From Streptosporangium saharense (lineage in GTDB: Bacteria > Actinomycetota > Actinomycetes > Streptosporangiales > Streptosporangiaceae): a stretch of DNA of 64,000 bases. Positions 1-28,450 of the stretch are shown piece after piece. How positions within the stretch are numbered: the first letter of the stretch is position 1; every line of letters begins with the position of its first letter. The notes beneath the pieces are model-generated. The model was not told the origin of the DNA, did not search any database, and was given only the letters and a program-made list of their open reading frames with translations. Where the stretch lies: positions 248,001 to 312,000 of the forward strand of contig NZ_JACHJP010000008.1 of NCBI RefSeq assembly GCF_014203715.1. The letters run 5' to 3'. The translations under genes and the position numbers were made by a program.

Positions 1-3000
1 CTGAACGACGAGAACAGCACGAAGGCGTCCAGCTTCCGATCGAGCGTCAGCTCGTGCAGGTGGCGGGCGGCGACGGCCTTGGCCCGCAGGACACCGGCGA
101 TCCTGCCGGGGGTCAGCGCGTCCAGCACGCCGTCGTCGAGCACCCCGGCCGCGTGCACCACCGAGGTCACCGGGTGCTCGGCCAGCAACGCCGCGAGCTG
201 CTCGCGGTCGGCGGCGTCGCAGGCGGCGACGGTGACCTCGGCGCCCAGCGCGGTGAGCTCCCCGGCCAGCTCCGCAGCGCCCGGGGCTTCCGGCCCACGG
301 CGGCTGGTGAGCAGCAGTTTCCGGACACCGCGCCCGGCCAGGTGACGGGCGAGCCGAGCGCCGAGCGCGCCCGTGCCACCGGTGACCAGGACGGTGCCGT
401 CCCAGGTGGGGGCATCGCCGCGTCGTCCGACCGGCGCGGGGACCAGGCGTCGCCCGTAGAGGCCGTCTGGCCGTACGGCGACCTGGTCCTCGCCGTCGAG
501 GCCGTGCAACGCTTTGGCGAGCCGGTCTCCTGTTCTGGCGTCGAGGGTTTCCGGCAGGTCAACCAGGCCGCCCCAGCGGTCCGGGTGCTCCAGCGCGGCC
601 ACCCGGCCAAGGCCCCACAGCGCGGCCTGCGCCGGTTCCGCGACCTGTTCGCCAACGGTCACGCCGCCCCGGGTCGCGCACCACAGCGGGGCGTCCAGGC
701 CCAGGTCACCGAGGGCCTGGAGCAGCGCGACCGTACCCGTGGTGACCGCGTGCTCGTCGGCGTCCGCGAGCGCCAGCAGCGACAGCACGCCCACCGGGGT
801 CGTCCCGTCCAGCTCAAGCCGCAGCAGGTCAGCCAGCGCGGCACGGTCCGGCTCACCCACGCTCACCCGCCTCACGTCCGCGCCGTGCCGTACCAGAGAG
901 GCCAGGAGACCCTCCGGCGCGGCCTCGCCCTCGGGCAGGACGGCAAGCCAGGTGCCCGGCAGCGGGGCCGTCTCGGGTTCGGCGAGCCGCTGCCACTCGA
1001 TCCGGTAGCGCCAGGAGTCCAGGAGTGAACGGTCACGGCGTTCCCGTCGCCAGGACGACAGCGCGGGCAGGAGTTCACCCAGTGACCGTCTGCCGGACTC
1101 GTCGATCCGCAGGGTCTTGGCGACGGTTGGGAGGTCCTGTTCCTCGACGGCGTCCCAGAAGGCGGTGTCCACCGGATCGGCCACCGGCTCGGGGCCGTCG
1201 AGCCAGAAGCGTTCGCGTTGGAAGGCGTAGGTGGGCAGCGACATCCGGCCTGTCCCGGCCCCGGTGAAGAAGGCCGGCCAGTCCACCTCCGCCCCGAGCG
1301 TGTGGAGCGCGGCGACCGCGCGGACCACGGCCTGGGCCTCCGGCCTGTCCCTGCGCAGCGTGGCCAGCAGGGTGACGTCCCCGGTCAGGCAGTCCTGGCC
1401 CATCGCGGTCAGCACGCCGTCCGGTCCCAGTTCGAGGAACCTGGTCACGCCCTCGGCGGCCAGCCGTTGGAACACGTCGTGGAACCGTACGGCGTCGCGG
1501 ACGTGCCGCACCCAGTACTCGGGGTCGGTGACCTCGGCGGTCATCTGGATCGTCGGCGCGTGGTAGGTCAGTGACCCGGCGATCGCCCGGAACTCGTCCA
1601 GCATCGGGTCCATCAGCGGCGAGTGGAAGGCGTGGCTGACCCGCAACCGTTTGGTACGGCAGCCGCGCCCGGACAGCCGTTCCCCGGCCCGCAGCACGGC
1701 CTGTTCCGCACCGGCCAGCACGATGGCGCGCGGGCCGTTGACGGCGGCCACCACCACCTGCCCGTCGAGAAGCGGCAGCACCTCGTCCTCGGTGGCCTCG
1801 ACCGCCATCATGGCGCCGCCCGCCGGAAGCCGCTGCATGAGCCTGCCGCGTGCGGCGACAAGGCGGGCGGCGTCGGGGAGGTTCAGCACCCCGGCGACGT
1901 GCGCGGCGGCCAGTTCGCCGATCGAATGGCCCGCGACGAGGTCGGGCCGTACGCCCCAGGACTCGACGAGGCGGTAGAGGGCGACCTCGATGGCGAACAG
2001 CGCGGGCTGGGTCCAGCCGGTCTGGTTGAGCGCTTCCTCGTCGTGGAGGATGACGTCGCGCAGGGGTCGTTCGAGGTGCCTGTCGAGTTCGGCGCACACC
2101 TCGTCGAAGGCCGTCGCGAACACCAGGAAGGTGTCGTGGAGCTCGGCGCCCATGCCGACGCGCTGGGCGCCCTGGCCGGTGAACAGGAACGCCGTCCTGC
2201 CCGTGCCCGCCGTACCGCGAACCACCTCGGGTGACGACCCACCGGCCGCGAGCGCGGCCAGTCCGGCGCGCAGGCCCTCGGCGTCCTCGGCGACCACGGC
2301 CGCCCGGTGGGCGAACCGCGACCGCGACAGGGCCAGTTCGCGGCCCAGCACGGACAGGTCCGTGTCGTCGTCGAGGTGCTCGCGCAGCCGCCCGGCCTGG
2401 GCGCGCAGCGCCTGCTCGGACTTGCCGGAGAGCAGGAAGGGAACCGGGCCGGTCTGCTCGGACGGCTGCGGCTCGGGGGTCTCGGGGGCCTGTTCGAGGA
2501 TGACGTGGGCGTTGGTGCCGCTGACGCCGAAGGAGGAGACCCCCGCCCGGCGAGGCCGTCCCGTCTCGGGCCACTTCTGCGCTTCGGTGAGCAGTTCCAC
2601 GGCGCCGGTCGTCCAGTCCACCTCGGAGGTGGGCTGGTCCACGTGCAAAGTGCGAGGCAGCACGCCGTACCGCATGGACAGGATGGTTTTGATCACGCCA
2701 CCGACTCCTGCGGCGGCCTGGGTGTGGCCGATGTTCGACTTCAGCGAGCCGAGCAGCAACGGCTGTGAGCGGTTCTGGCCGTAGGTGGCGAGGAGTGCCT
2801 GGGCCTCGATGGGGTCGCCGAGGCGGGTGCCGGTGCCGTGGGCCTCCACGGCGTCGATGTCGCCTGTCGTGAGCCCGGAGGCGGCCAGCGCCTGGCGGAT
2901 GACCCGCTCCTGGGCGGGGCCGTTGGGCGCGGTCAGGCCGTTGGAGGCGCCGTCCTGGTTGACGGCGCTGCCCCGGATGACCGCCAGGATCGGGTGCCCT

Positions 3001-6000
3001 TGGCGCTGGGCGTCGGAGAGGCGCTCCAGCAGCAGGACTCCCACGCCCTCGCCCCAGCCGGTACCGTCCGCGGCGTCGGCGAAGGCCTTGCAGCGCCCGT
3101 CGGGCGCGAGCCCGCGCTGACGGCTGAACTCGACGAACGAGCCCGGCGTCGACATCACCGCGACGCCACCGGCCAGCGCCAGCGAGCACTCGTCACGCTG
3201 GAGCGCGGCGACCGCCAGGTGCAGGGCGACCAGCGAGGAGGAGCAGGCAGTGTCCACCGAGACGGCCGGACCCTCAAGGCCCAGCGTGTACGCCACCCGG
3301 CCAGAGGCGACGCTGGCCGAACTGCCGTTGCCGAGATAGCCCTCGACCTCCTCGGGAACTGTCGTGAACCGGGCCGCGTAGTCGTGGTAGGAGATGCCGG
3401 TGAACACGCCCGTCCTGCTGCCCCGCGCCGACCGCGGGTCGATTCCGGCCCGCTCGATGGCCTCCCAGGAGGTCTCCAGGAGGAGCCGCTGCTGCGGGTC
3501 CATGGCGAGTGCCTCACGCGGGCTGATCCCGAAGAACGCGGCGTCGAACTCGGCAGCGTCGTACAGGAACCCGCCCTCCGAGGCGTAGCAGGTGCCCGCC
3601 TGCTCCGGGTCGTCGCTGAACAGCGCGGCGGTGTCCCAGCCACGGTCCGTCGGGAAGCCGCCGATGGCGTCCCGGCCCTCGGCGACCAGCCGCCACAGCT
3701 CCTCGGGCGTACGCACCCCGCCGGGGTAGCGGCAGCTCATCCCGATGACGGCGACCGGCTCGTCGGCGACCGGCTTCGAGGTATGTGTCTCCTCGTGGGG
3801 GGCATCGCCAAGGAGCTCGCCGAGCAGCCGGGCGGCGACCGCCTCGACCGTCGGGTGGTCGAACAGCAGGGTGCTCGGCAGTCGCACCCCGGTCGAACGG
3901 CCGAGACGGTCGCGCAGCTCAACCGCCGTCAGCGAGTCGAAGCCCTGCTCCTGGAACGAACGGGACACGTCGATCCCGTCGGCAGTCGGGTGGCCCAGCA
4001 CCTCGGCGGTCAGGCCGCGCACCAGCGTCACCAGGGTGCGCGTGCGTTCGGCGACCGGCAGGCCGACGAGCCTGGCCCGCAGTGTGGAGGTCTGATCCGA
4101 CTGTCCCGCGGTGTCCTCCAACGCCCGCACCTCGGGCAAATCGGCCAGCAGCGGGCTCCGCCGTACGGCGGTGAAGCCCGGCTGGAACCGCGACCAGTCC
4201 ACCTCGGCGACCGTCACGACGGTCTCGTCCCGGTCGAGCGTCCGCTGGAGCGCGGCCACCGCGAGGTCGGGCGGGAGCGCGCCGAGGCCCATCCGCCGCA
4301 GCGGCTCCTCCTGCCCCGCCGACATACCCTCCCCGGCCCACGGCCCCCAGGCCACCGAGGTGGCCTTCAGTCCTCGTGTACGGCGTCGCTCGGCGAGGGC
4401 GTCCAGATAGGCGTTGGCCGCGGCGTACCCGGCCTGGCCGCCCCCGCCCCAGACCCCGGTGACGGAGGACATCAGCACGAAGGCGTCGAGTTCCTGGCCG
4501 TCCAGCAGCTCGTCCAGGTGCGCCGCGCCGGTTACCTTGCCCGCGGCGGAGGCGGCCAGCCCGTCCGCGTCCAGCTCGCGCAGCGGCGCCATCACCCCCG
4601 TCCCGGCCGCGTGCACCACGGCGCTCAGCGGCCCGACCTCCGCCAGCAGTACGGCCAGCGCGTCACGGTCGTCCACGTCGCACGCGGCGATCGTGATGCG
4701 GGCTCCAAGCCCGGTCAGTTCGGTCTCCAGCGCGGCGGCCCCGGTGGCCTCCGGTCCCCTGCGGCTGGTCAGCACCAGGTGCTCGGCGCCGTTGCCCGCC
4801 AGCCAGCGGGCAACGTGCGCACCGAGCGCGCCGGTGCCCCCGGTCACCAGTACGGTGCCGCGCGGGCGCCACTCGCCGCTTGTGCCACCGTCCGCTGCGG
4901 GGACCAGGCGTCGCACGTACAGGCCGTCTGGCCGTACGGCGACCTGGTCCTCACCGTCGAGGCCGTGCAACGCTCTGGCGAGCCGGTCTCCTGTTCTGGC
5001 GTCGAGGGTTTCCGGCAGGTCCACCAGGCCACCCCAGCGCGCGGGATACTCCAGCGCGGCCACCCGGCCAAGTCCCCACAGCGCGGCCTGCGCGGGCTCG
5101 ACGCCCTGCTCGCCGATCTTTACGCCGCTCCGGGTCGCGCACCACAGCGGGGCGTCCATCCCGGCCTCGTCCAGGGCACGCAGTAGCAGTACGGTTCCGG
5201 CCAGTACGGCGGGCACTCCGGGACGCGTCTCACGGTCATTCAGTGCCAGCAGGGAGAGCACCCCGGTTGGCCGTCGCCCGTCGAGGGCGTCCAGGAGGCG
5301 GGTGTGGTCTGCGGTCTCCGTGACGGTGACCACCTCGGCGCCGCGCTCCCGCAGGGCGGCGACCACGCTTTCGGCTTTCTCGGACAGGTCCTCGTTCAGG
5401 CTTTTGGGCAGGCTTTTGGGCAGGATGACCAGCCAGCAGCCGGTCATCGTCGTGGTGCCGACGGGGTCGGCGAGCCGCTGCCACTCGACCCGGTAGCGCC
5501 AGGTGTCCAGGAGTGAACGGTCACGGCGTTCCCGTCGCCAGGACGACAGCGCGGGCAGCAGCTCGCCCAGTGACCGCCTGCCGGACTCGTCGATCCGCAG
5601 GGTCTCGGCGACGGTCGAGAGGTCCTGTTCCTCGACGGCGTTCCAGAAGGCGGTGTCCACCGGATCGGCCACCGGCTCCGGCCCGTCCAGCCAGAAGCGC
5701 TCACGCTGGAAGGGGTAGGTGGGCAGGTCGACGGGGGTCGCGGGGGGCAGGAAGGCGGGCCAGTTCACGGGGATGCCGTGGAGGTGGAGGTTGGCCAGGG
5801 CGGTGGTGAGGGCGGTCTGTTCTGGCTGGTCGCGGCGTTGGGTGGGGATGGCGCCTTGCGGCAGGAGCGGGGTGAGGGCGGCGTCGGGGCCGATCTCAAG
5901 GAAGGTGGTGACGCCGTGGCCCAGCAGGGTGGTGACGGCGTCGTGGAAGCGGACGGGCTGGCGGGCGTGGTGGACCCAGTAATCAGGGTCCGGGGTGAAG

Positions 6001-9000
6001 AGCTGTCCGGTGAGGGTGGAGACGATGGGGATGGTCGGCGGGTGGTAGGTCAGTGACTCGGCGACCCGCTGGAGTTCCTGGAGAACGGGGTCCATGAGGG
6101 GGGAGTGGAAGGCGTGGCTGACGCGTAGCGGCCGGGGATTGGTGAAATTTCGGGCTATTTCGTGGACTGCGGTGCTTTCTCCGGCGATGACGAGGGAGTT
6201 TGGCCCGTTGATCGCCGCGATGGAGACGTGCTCCCCCAGATAAGGCTGGATGGTGTCTTCGTCGGTGCGTAGGGCGATCATGGCGCCGCCCGGAGGAAGG
6301 TCCTGCATGAGGCGGGCCCGGGCGGTGATGAGCCGGGCCGCGTCAGGCAGGCTCAAGACTCCGGCGACGTGGAAGGCGGCGACCTCACCGATGGAGTGTC
6401 CGGCGAGGTAGTGAGGTTTGACGCCGAAGGACTCGACGAGGCGGTAGAGCGCGACCTCGATGGCGAACAGCGCTGGCTGGGTCCAGCCGGTCTGGTTGAG
6501 CGCCTCCTCGTCGTGGAGGATGACGTCGCGCAGCGGCCGCTCCAGGTGCTTGTCGAGCTCGACGCACACCTCGTCGAACGCCGCCGCGAACACCGGGTAG
6601 GCGTCGTGGAGTTCGGCTCCCATGCCGACCCGCTGGGCGCCCTGCCCGGTGAACAGGAACGCGGTCTTACCGTTCACCGTCGTGAACGTCGGCCCGTCCT
6701 CGGCCAGCTCGGCCAACCCCGCGAGAAGCTCGTCCCGGTCGGCCGCGACCACCGCCGCCCGGTGCGCGAAGTGGGCCCGGGTGGTGGCCAGCGAGTACGC
6801 CAGGCCGTTCAGGTCCACCCCCGGATCCGCGTCGACCCGAACCCGCAACCGAGCCGCCTGCTCCCGCAACGCGGGCACGGTCTTCGCCGACAACAGGTGC
6901 GGGACGACAACGCGCGCGGGTCGCGCCTTCTCCTCGTACGGTTCCGGCCCGGTCTTCGGCGACGGCGGGTGGGGGGTGGCGGCGTGTGCGGGCTCGCAGG
7001 GCGCCTGTTCGTGTAGCGCGTCGGTCTTCGTTGACGGCGGGTGTGGGGCGACGGTGGGTGCGGGGTGCGGCTTCTCCTCGTGCGGTTCCGGCGCGGTTTT
7101 CGCTGACGGCGGGTGCGGGGTGGGCTGCTCGTGTGGTGCGGGTGTGGTCTTCGCCGATGGCAGGTGGGGAGTGGCGGCGTGCGCCGGGCCTGGCTTCTCC
7201 TCGGCGAGCGCCTGCGGCTCCTGCTCACGTTGCGCGGGCACGGTCTTCGCCGACGGGGGGTGCGGGGTGGGTCGCGTGGGGACCTGCGGCTTCCCGTCGC
7301 GCAGTGCGGGTGCGGTTTTCGCTGACAGCGGGTGTGGGGCGACGGTGGGCGCGGGGCGTGGTTTCTCCTCGCGTGGTTCTGGTACGGCCTTCGCCGACAG
7401 CGAGTGCGTGAGGACCTGCGGCGTCTGCTCGGGTGGTGCGGGTGCGGTCTTCTCCGACGGCGGGTGGGGAGTGATGGCGTGCGTCGGGCCTGGCCTCCCC
7501 TCGGCGGGCGTCTGCTCGGGCGGGGTCTTCTCCGACGGCGGGTGCGGTGTGATGGAGCGTGCCGGTTGCGGTACGGCCTTCGCCGACATCGGGTGCGATG
7601 TTGACTGCGTGGGGACCTGCGGCTTCTCGCCGCGCAGTGCGGATGCTGTCTTCTCCGACGGCACGTGCGGAGTGAGTACCTCCGGTGCCTGTTCGATGAT
7701 GACGTGGGCGTTGGTGCCGCTGACGCCGAACGACGAGACGCCCGCCCGGCGTGGACGTCCCGTCTCGGGCCATGCACGGGCCTCGGTGAGCAGTTCGATC
7801 GAACCGGCCGTCCAGTCAACCTCGGGAGTCGGCTCGTCCACGTGCAGGGTGCGGGGCAGCACGCCGTACCGCATGGCCTCGACCATCTTGATGATGCCGC
7901 CGACGCCCGCCGCCGCCTGGGTGTGGCCGATGTTCGACTTCAGCGAGCCGAGCAGCAACGGCTGTGAGCGGTTCTGGCCGTAGGTGGCCAGCAGCGCCTG
8001 CGCCTCGATCGGGTCGCCGAGCCGGGTGCCGGTGCCGTGTGCCTCGACCACGTCCACCTCGGCCGGGGTGAGCCCAGCGCTCTCCAGTGCCTGCCGGATG
8101 ACCCGCTGCTGGGCGGGGCCGTTCGGCGCGGTCAGGCCGCTGCTGGCGCCGTCCTGGTTGATGGCGCTGCCCCGGACGACCGCCAGCACCCGGTGCCCGT
8201 TGCGTTCGGCGTCCGACAGGCGCTCAAGCAGCAGCACGCCAACGCCCTCGCCCCACGCCGTGCCGTCAGCGGCGGCGGCGAACGACTTGCACCGGCCGTC
8301 CGGCGCCAGGCCGCGCTGACGGCTGAACTCGACGAACCCGGCCGGGGTGGAGAGCACCGTGACACCACCGGCCAGCGCCAAAGAGCATTCACCGTTGCGC
8401 AACGCCTGACTTGCCAGGTGCAGCGCGACCAGCGAGGACGAGCACGCGGTGTCCACGGTCACCGCGGGACCCTCAAGGCCCAGCGTGTACGCCACCCGGC
8501 CCGAGGCCACGCTGCCCGCGCTGCCGTTGCCCAGGTAGCCCTCGACCTCCTCGGGGACGGACTGGAAGCGGGCCGCGTAGTCGGCGGTGGCGATCCCGGC
8601 GAACACCCCGACCCGGGTGCCGCGCACCGAGGTCGGCGCGATTCCGGCCCGCTCGAACGCCTCCCAGGAGGTCTCAAGCAACAGTCGTTGCTGCGGGTCC
8701 ATGGCCAGCGCCTCGCGGGGGCTGATCCCGAAGAACGCCGCGTCGAACTCGTCGGCGCGGTGCAGGAACCCGCCCTTGCGGACGTAGGTGGTGCCGGGCC
8801 TGTCGGGATCCGGGTCGTAGAGGGCCTCGACGTCCCAGCCACGGTTGGCGGGGAAGTCGGAGATCGCGTCACCGCCCCGCTCGACCAGCTGCCAGAGCTC
8901 CTCCGGCGAGGTCACCTCGCCCGGGTAACGGCAGGCCATGCCCACGACGGCGATCGGCTCACGACCGGCGTCCGCCAGCCGCCGGTTCTCCCGGCGCAAC

Positions 9001-9062
9001 CGCTGGATCTCCTTGAGGGAGTCCCGCAGGGCCGCGACGACTTCCTGGGGTGCTGCGTCCAT
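1..9062 (-). CDS. Modular type I polyketide synthase, two modules, C-terminus beyond left edge
   Basis: The frame is open from ATG 9062 to the window edge; I checked it at KS, AT, KR and ACP landmarks and all lie in one frame. The N-terminus ([20 protein letters not shown]) is a typical coiled-coil docking segment. Domains in order by nucleotide: KS about 8955-7690, repeat-filled linker 7690-6890, AT 6720-5740 (FTGQGAQ, HAFH, so malonyl-CoA), KR 5690-4380, ACP 4080-3820 (GFDSL), KS 3760-2490, AT 2210-1210 (GHSIGE, HAFH, malonyl-CoA), KR from 1100. The first KR has no LDD and has Trp before GQAGY, an A1-type pattern giving an L-hydroxyl. The second KR has TGGTGALG and LDD, B-type; its catalytic Tyr lies off the window. 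No DH in either module. The start lies 30 nt after the stop of the upstream PKS gene, so the two are co-transcribed and should pass the chain on through docking domains. The offloading domain is not in view. Confidence 0.95.
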   Translation of the reverse strand, partial: MDAAPQEVVAALRDSLKEIQRLRRENRRLADAGREPIAVVGMACRYPGEVTSPEELWQLVERGGDAISDFPANRGWDVEALYDPDPDRPGTTYVRKGGFLHRADEFDAAFFGISPREALAMDPQQRLLLETSWEAFERAGIAPTSVRGTRVGVFAGIATADYAARFQSVPEEVEGYLGNGSAGSVASGRVAYTLGLEGPAVTVDTACSSSLVALHLASQALRNGECSLALAGGVTVLSTPAGFVEFSRQRGLAPDGRCKSFAAAADGTAWGEGVGVLLLERLSDAERNGHRVLAVVRGSAINQDGASSGLTAPNGPAQQRVIRQALESAGLTPAEVDVVEAHGTGTRLGDPIEAQALLATYGQNRSQPLLLGSLKSNIGHTQAAAGVGGIIKMVEAMRYGVLPRTLHVDEPTPEVDWTAGSIELLTEARAWPETGRPRRAGVSSFGVSGTNAHVIIEQAPEVLTPHVPSEKTASALRGEKPQVPTQSTSHPMSAKAVPQPARSITPHPPSEKTPPEQTPAEGRPGPTHAITPHPPSEKTAPAPPEQTPQVLTHSLSAKAVPEPREEKPRPAPTVAPHPLSAKTAPALRDGKPQVPTRPTPHPPSAKTVPAQREQEPQALAEEKPGPAHAATPHLPSAKTTPAPHEQPTPHPPSAKTAPEPHEEKPHPAPTVAPHPPSTKTDALHEQAPCEPAHAATPHPPSPKTGPEPYEEKARPARVVVPHLLSAKTVPALREQAARLRVRVDADPGVDLNGLAYSLATTRAHFAHRAAVVAADRDELLAGLAELAEDGPTFTTVNGKTAFLFTGQGAQRVGMGAELHDAYPVFAAAFDEVCVELDKHLERPLRDVILHDEEALNQTGWTQPALFAIEVALYRLVESFGVKPHYLAGHSIGEVAAFHVAGVLSLPDAARLITARARLMQDLPPGGAMIALRTDEDTIQPYLGEHVSIAAINGPNSLVIAGESTAVHEIARNFTNPRPLRVSHAFHSPLMDPVLQELQRVAESLTYHPPTIPIVSTLTGQLFTPDPDYWVHHARQPVRFHDAVTTLLGHGVTTFLEIGPDAALTPLLPQGAIPTQRRDQPEQTALTTALANLHLHGIPVNWPAFLPPATPVDLPTYPFQRERFWLDGPEPVADPVDTAFWNAVEEQDLSTVAETLRIDESGRRSLGELLPALSSWRRERRDRSLLDTWRYRVEWQRLADPVGTTTMTGCWLVILPKSLPKSLNEDLSEKAESVVAALRERGAEVVTVTETADHTRLLDALDGRRPTGVLSLLALNDRETRPGVPAVLAGTVLLLRALDEAGMDAPLWCATRSGVKIGEQGVEPAQAALWGLGRVAALEYPARWGGLVDLPETLDARTGDRLARALHGLDGEDQVAVRPDGLYVRRLVPAADGGTSGEWRPRGTVLVTGGTGALGAHVARWLAGNGAEHLVLTSRRGPEATGAAALETELTGLGARITIAACDVDDRDALAVLLAEVGPLSAVVHAAGTGVMAPLRELDADGLAASAAGKVTGAAHLDELLDGQELDAFVLMSSVTGVWGGGGQAGYAAANAYLDALAERRRTRGLKATSVAWGPWAGEGMSAGQEEPLRRMGLGALPPDLAVAALQRTLDRDETVVTVAEVDWSRFQPGFTAVRRSPLLADLPEVRALEDTAGQSDQTSTLRARLVGLPVAERTRTLVTLVRGLTAEVLGHPTADGIDVSRSFQEQGFDSLTAVELRDRLGRSTGVRLPSTLLFDHPTVEAVAARLLGELLGDAPHEETHTSKPVADEPVAVIGMSCRYPGGVRTPEELWRLVAEGRDAIGGFPTDRGWDTAALFSDDPEQAGTCYASEGGFLYDAAEFDAAFFGISPREALAMDPQQRLLLETSWEAIERAGIDPRSARGSRTGVFTGISYHDYAARFTTVPEEVEGYLGNGSSASVASGRVAYTLGLEGPAVSVDTACSSSLVALHLAVAALQRDECSLALAGGVAVMSTPGSFVEFSRQRGLAPDGRCKAFADAADGTGWGEGVGVLLLERLSDAQRQGHPILAVIRGSAVNQDGASNGLTAPNGPAQERVIRQALAASGLTTGDIDAVEAHGTGTRLGDPIEAQALLATYGQNRSQPLLLGSLKSNIGHTQAAAGVGGVIKTILSMRYGVLPRTLHVDQPTSEVDWTTGAVELLTEAQKWPETGRPRRAGVSSFGVSGTNAHVILEQAPETPEPQPSEQTGPVPFLLSGKSEQALRAQAGRLREHLDDDTDLSVLGRELALSRSRFAHRAAVVAEDAEGLRAGLAALAAGGSSPEVVRGTAGTGRTAFLFTGQGAQRVGMGAELHDTFLVFATAFDEVCAELDRHLERPLRDVILHDEEALNQTGWTQPALFAIEVALYRLVESWGVRPDLVAGHSIGELAAAHVAGVLNLPDAARLVAARGRLMQRLPAGGAMMAVEATEDEVLPLLDGQVVVAAVNGPRAIVLAGAEQAVLRAGERLSGRGCRTKRLRVSHAFHSPLMDPMLDEFRAIAGSLTYHAPTIQMTAEVTDPEYWVRHVRDAVRFHDVFQRLAAEGVTRFLELGPDGVLTAMGQDCLTGDVTLLATLRRDRPEAQAVVRAVAALHTLGAEVDWPAFFTGAGTGRMSLPTYAFQRERFWLDGPEPVADPVDTAFWDAVEEQDLPTVAKTLRIDESGRRSLGELLPALSSWRRERRDRSLLDSWRYRIEWQRLAEPETAPLPGTWLAVLPEGEAAPEGLLASLVRHGADVRRVSVGEPDRAALADLLRLELDGTTPVGVLSLLALADADEHAVTTGTVALLQALGDLGLDAPLWCATRGGVTVGEQVAEPAQAALWGLGRVAALEHPDRWGGLVDLPETLDARTGDRLAKALHGLDGEDQVAVRPDGLYGRRLVPAPVGRRGDAPTWDGTVLVTGGTGALGARLARHLAGRGVRKLLLTSRRGPEAPGAAELAGELTALGAEVTVAACDAADREQLAALLAEHPVTSVVHAAGVLDDGVLDALTPGRIAGVLRAKAVAARHLHELTLDRKLDAFVLFSSF
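441..569. repeat. KR-region duplicate block, copy 1 (partner 4902-5030)
   Basis: 129 bp nearly identical and equal in length to 4902-5030, in the linker part of the KR domains of the two modules of the left PKS gene. Similarity drops on either side, as expected of gene conversion between modules. Confidence 0.75.
1021..1238. repeat. Post-AT/KR duplicate block, copy 1 (partner 5509-5726)
   Basis: 218 bp encoding the end of AT and the start of the KR structural subdomain ([20 protein letters not shown] region). It is equal in length and mostly identical to 5509-5726. Confidence 0.75.
4902..5030. repeat. KR-region duplicate block, copy 2 (partner 441-569)
   Basis: Matches 441-569 over the same 129 bp with only a few substitutions; see that entry. 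Confidence 0.75.
5509..5726. repeat. Post-AT/KR duplicate block, copy 2 (partner 1021-1238)
   Basis: The partner of 1021-1238, same length, few differences; lies in the first module of the left PKS gene. Confidence 0.75.
5941..6500. repeat. Malonyl-AT duplicate block, copy 1 (partner 9955-10514)
   Basis: 560 bp of AT coding sequence covering the HAFH and GHSIGE region. It aligns end to end with 9955-10514 in the other PKS gene without net length change, and by eye more than 90 percent of bases agree. The silent positions also match, including the rare AT-rich run gaaatttcgggctatttcgt, so this is recent copying and not only protein-level constraint. Confidence 0.8.
6890..7690 (-). repeat. Degenerate tandem repeat in KS-AT linker (PHPPSxKT repeats)
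   Basis: Between the KS end ([14 protein letters not shown]) and the genuine start of the KS-AT linker ([19 protein letters not shown]), I count about 11 imperfect copies of a 16-30 residue unit built on TPHPPSxKTxP followed by Glu/Lys/Pro-rich spacer. The last, functional copy is the normal linker start, so the array looks like repeated duplication of that element. It stays in frame throughout. Typical modules have a few residues here. Confidence 0.85.
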
Positions 9063-9092
9063 CAGCTCTTTCTCCGTCTTTCAAGGTGCGGT

Positions 9093-27128
<18,036 letters not shown>

Positions 27129-27136
27129 GTCAACGG

Positions 27137-27143
27137 CTCCTTT
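27137..27143 (-). promoter_or_regulatory. Ribosome binding site deciding the PKS start
   Basis: AAAGGAG on the minus strand, 8 nt before ATG 27128. It favours this start over GTG 27182, which would add 18 residues with no similarity to AMP-ligase N-termini. Confidence 0.8.
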
Positions 27144-27336
27144 GGCGTGCGCCGACGGCACGTGAGGCGGGACACGGAACACGCGTCATAGGTGTCTCGC
27201 GAAAGTCTTGCCGAGCCGTCGGCGGGGGCCGCACCCCTACGTTTCCCCTACGTGCCCTTGTCCCCGTCCGGGCCCACTGAGGGGTTGTCCATGTATCCGG
27301 CCTGCCTCAGCCTCTGATTGAAACAGCCCCAAACAG

Positions 27337-27350
27337 CTCCCGATCGGGAG
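27337..27350. promoter_or_regulatory. Perfect 14-bp palindrome in the divergent PKS/thioesterase control region
   Basis: CTCCCGATCGGGAG lies 14 nt before the thioesterase start, in the 236-bp gap between the divergent PKS and thioesterase genes. A perfect palindrome here could be an operator or an mRNA hairpin near the thioesterase ribosome site. No regulator gene is nearby to match it with. Confidence 0.4.
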
Positions 27351-27364
27351 AGCGACGGAGCATC

Positions 27365-28141
27365 ATGACGCTCACCAACGGCGCGGCTGACACCTGGATC
27401 CGCCGCTTCCATCCGGCCCCGGCCGCCAGGGTCCGCCTGGTCTGCCTGCCCCACGCGGGTGGTTCGGCCAGTTACTGGTACCCGATGTCCACCGCCGTCG
27501 TCCCGGACGTCGACGTCCTCGCGGTGCAGTACCCCGGCCGGCAGGACCGCCGCCACGAACCCTGCGTCGAGACCATCGAGACGCTGGCCGACCTGGTCAC
27601 CGAGGCGCTCCTGCCGTACCGCGACCTGCCCGTGGCGTTGTTCGGCCACAGCATGGGGGCGGTGGTCGGCTTCGAGGTGGCCCGCCGCCTTGAGGCGCTC
27701 GGCACCCCCGCGGCGATCCTGTTCGCCTCAGGGCGCCGCGCGCCCTCCCGGCACCGTGACGAGGACGTCCACCTGCGGGGAGTGGACGGGCTCGTCGCGG
27801 AGCTTCGGAAGCTGGACGGCACCAACCCGCGCGCCCTCCAGGACCCGGAGCTGCTGCAGATGATCCTTCCCGCGGTCCGGGCCGACTACAGGGCGGTCGA
27901 GACCTACCGCTACCGGCCGGGACCGCCGCTCTCGTGCCCGATCCACGCCCTGGTCGGCGACGACGACGAGAAGGCGACCGTCGAGGAGGCCCGAGCCTGG
28001 CGCGAGCACACCGTCGGCGGTGCCGAACTTGACGTGTTCCCCGGTGGCCACTTCTACCTGACCCAGCACCAGGCGGCGATCGTCCGCCTGGTCACCGACC
28101 GTCTGCTGTCCCCGATGGCCTCGTCGACCGGACAGCGGTAG
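27365..28141 (+). CDS. Type II thioesterase
   Basis: 258-aa alpha/beta hydrolase of the discrete editing thioesterase family that removes stalled or misprimed acyl groups from PKS carrier domains. The N-terminal LVCLPHAGGSASYW is the family signature. The nucleophile is Ser96 in GHSMG, and His229 in GGHFYL completes the triad with an Asp, probably in the VGDDDE region. Length is normal for the family. GGAG precedes ATG 27365. It is transcribed away from the PKS genes and starts a plus-strand run leading into the precursor-supply genes. Confidence 0.93.
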   Translation: MTLTNGAADTWIRRFHPAPAARVRLVCLPHAGGSASYWYPMSTAVVPDVDVLAVQYPGRQDRRHEPCVETIETLADLVTEALLPYRDLPVALFGHSMGAVVGFEVARRLEALGTPAAILFASGRRAPSRHRDEDVHLRGVDGLVAELRKLDGTNPRALQDPELLQMILPAVRADYRAVETYRYRPGPPLSCPIHALVGDDDEKATVEEARAWREHTVGGAELDVFPGGHFYLTQHQAAIVRLVTDRLLSPMASSTGQR

Positions 28142-28191
28142 CAGCGCCGTACAGCAGTCGTGCGGCGAGCCGTACAGCAAAGGAGAGATCC

Positions 28192-28428
28192 ATGCCCCAG
28201 AGCCAGCCGGCCGTCATCCTGCGCCCGAACGTCGTCCTCCGCGGCGGGTCCGTGCCGAGCATCCCGGAGGAGCAGCGCACCCGTCACGTCTTCGACCCCA
28301 GCCAGCCGTTCACGCTGCCCATCGCCAACCGCTACGAGCACTTCGAGCCGACCGGGGAGACGGTCTCGCTGGACGGCCTCGAACTGCGGGTCATGCAGTG
28401 GGTGAGCCGCACGTACGTGGCGGAGTGA
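28192..28428 (+). CDS. Small DUF5988-like biosynthetic cluster protein
   Basis: 78 aa with a strong ribosome site (AAAGGAG) before ATG 28192. The sequence contains ILRPNVVLRGG, EEQRTRHV, NRYEHFEPTGE and ends RTYVAE. From memory this fits the DUF5988 small proteins often found in actinomycete PKS and NRPS clusters; no function is known to me. No signal peptide, membrane segment or cofactor motif is visible. It sits between thioesterase and methylmalonyl-CoA mutase on the same strand. Confidence 0.8.
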   Translation: MPQSQPAVILRPNVVLRGGSVPSIPEEQRTRHVFDPSQPFTLPIANRYEHFEPTGETVSLDGLELRVMQWVSRTYVAE

Positions 28429-28450
28429 ACCCCCGGACACCCCGAATCGG

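Noticed and set aside
1075-3189. 704-aa minus-strand frame
   Set aside because: A different frame from the PKS one verified at the AT and KR motifs; Arg/Pro-rich nonsense sequence.
6890-7690. CRISPR array suggested by the repeats
   Set aside because: The repeats are degenerate, irregularly spaced, lie in an open PKS frame and code for a coherent linker peptide; there are no cas genes.
1-9062. Frameshift or pseudogene in the left PKS gene because no closed frame covers it
   Set aside because: Landmark codons at 20, 2183, 3947, 4478, 6653, 7718 and 9062 share one frame; the gene is simply cut by the window edge.
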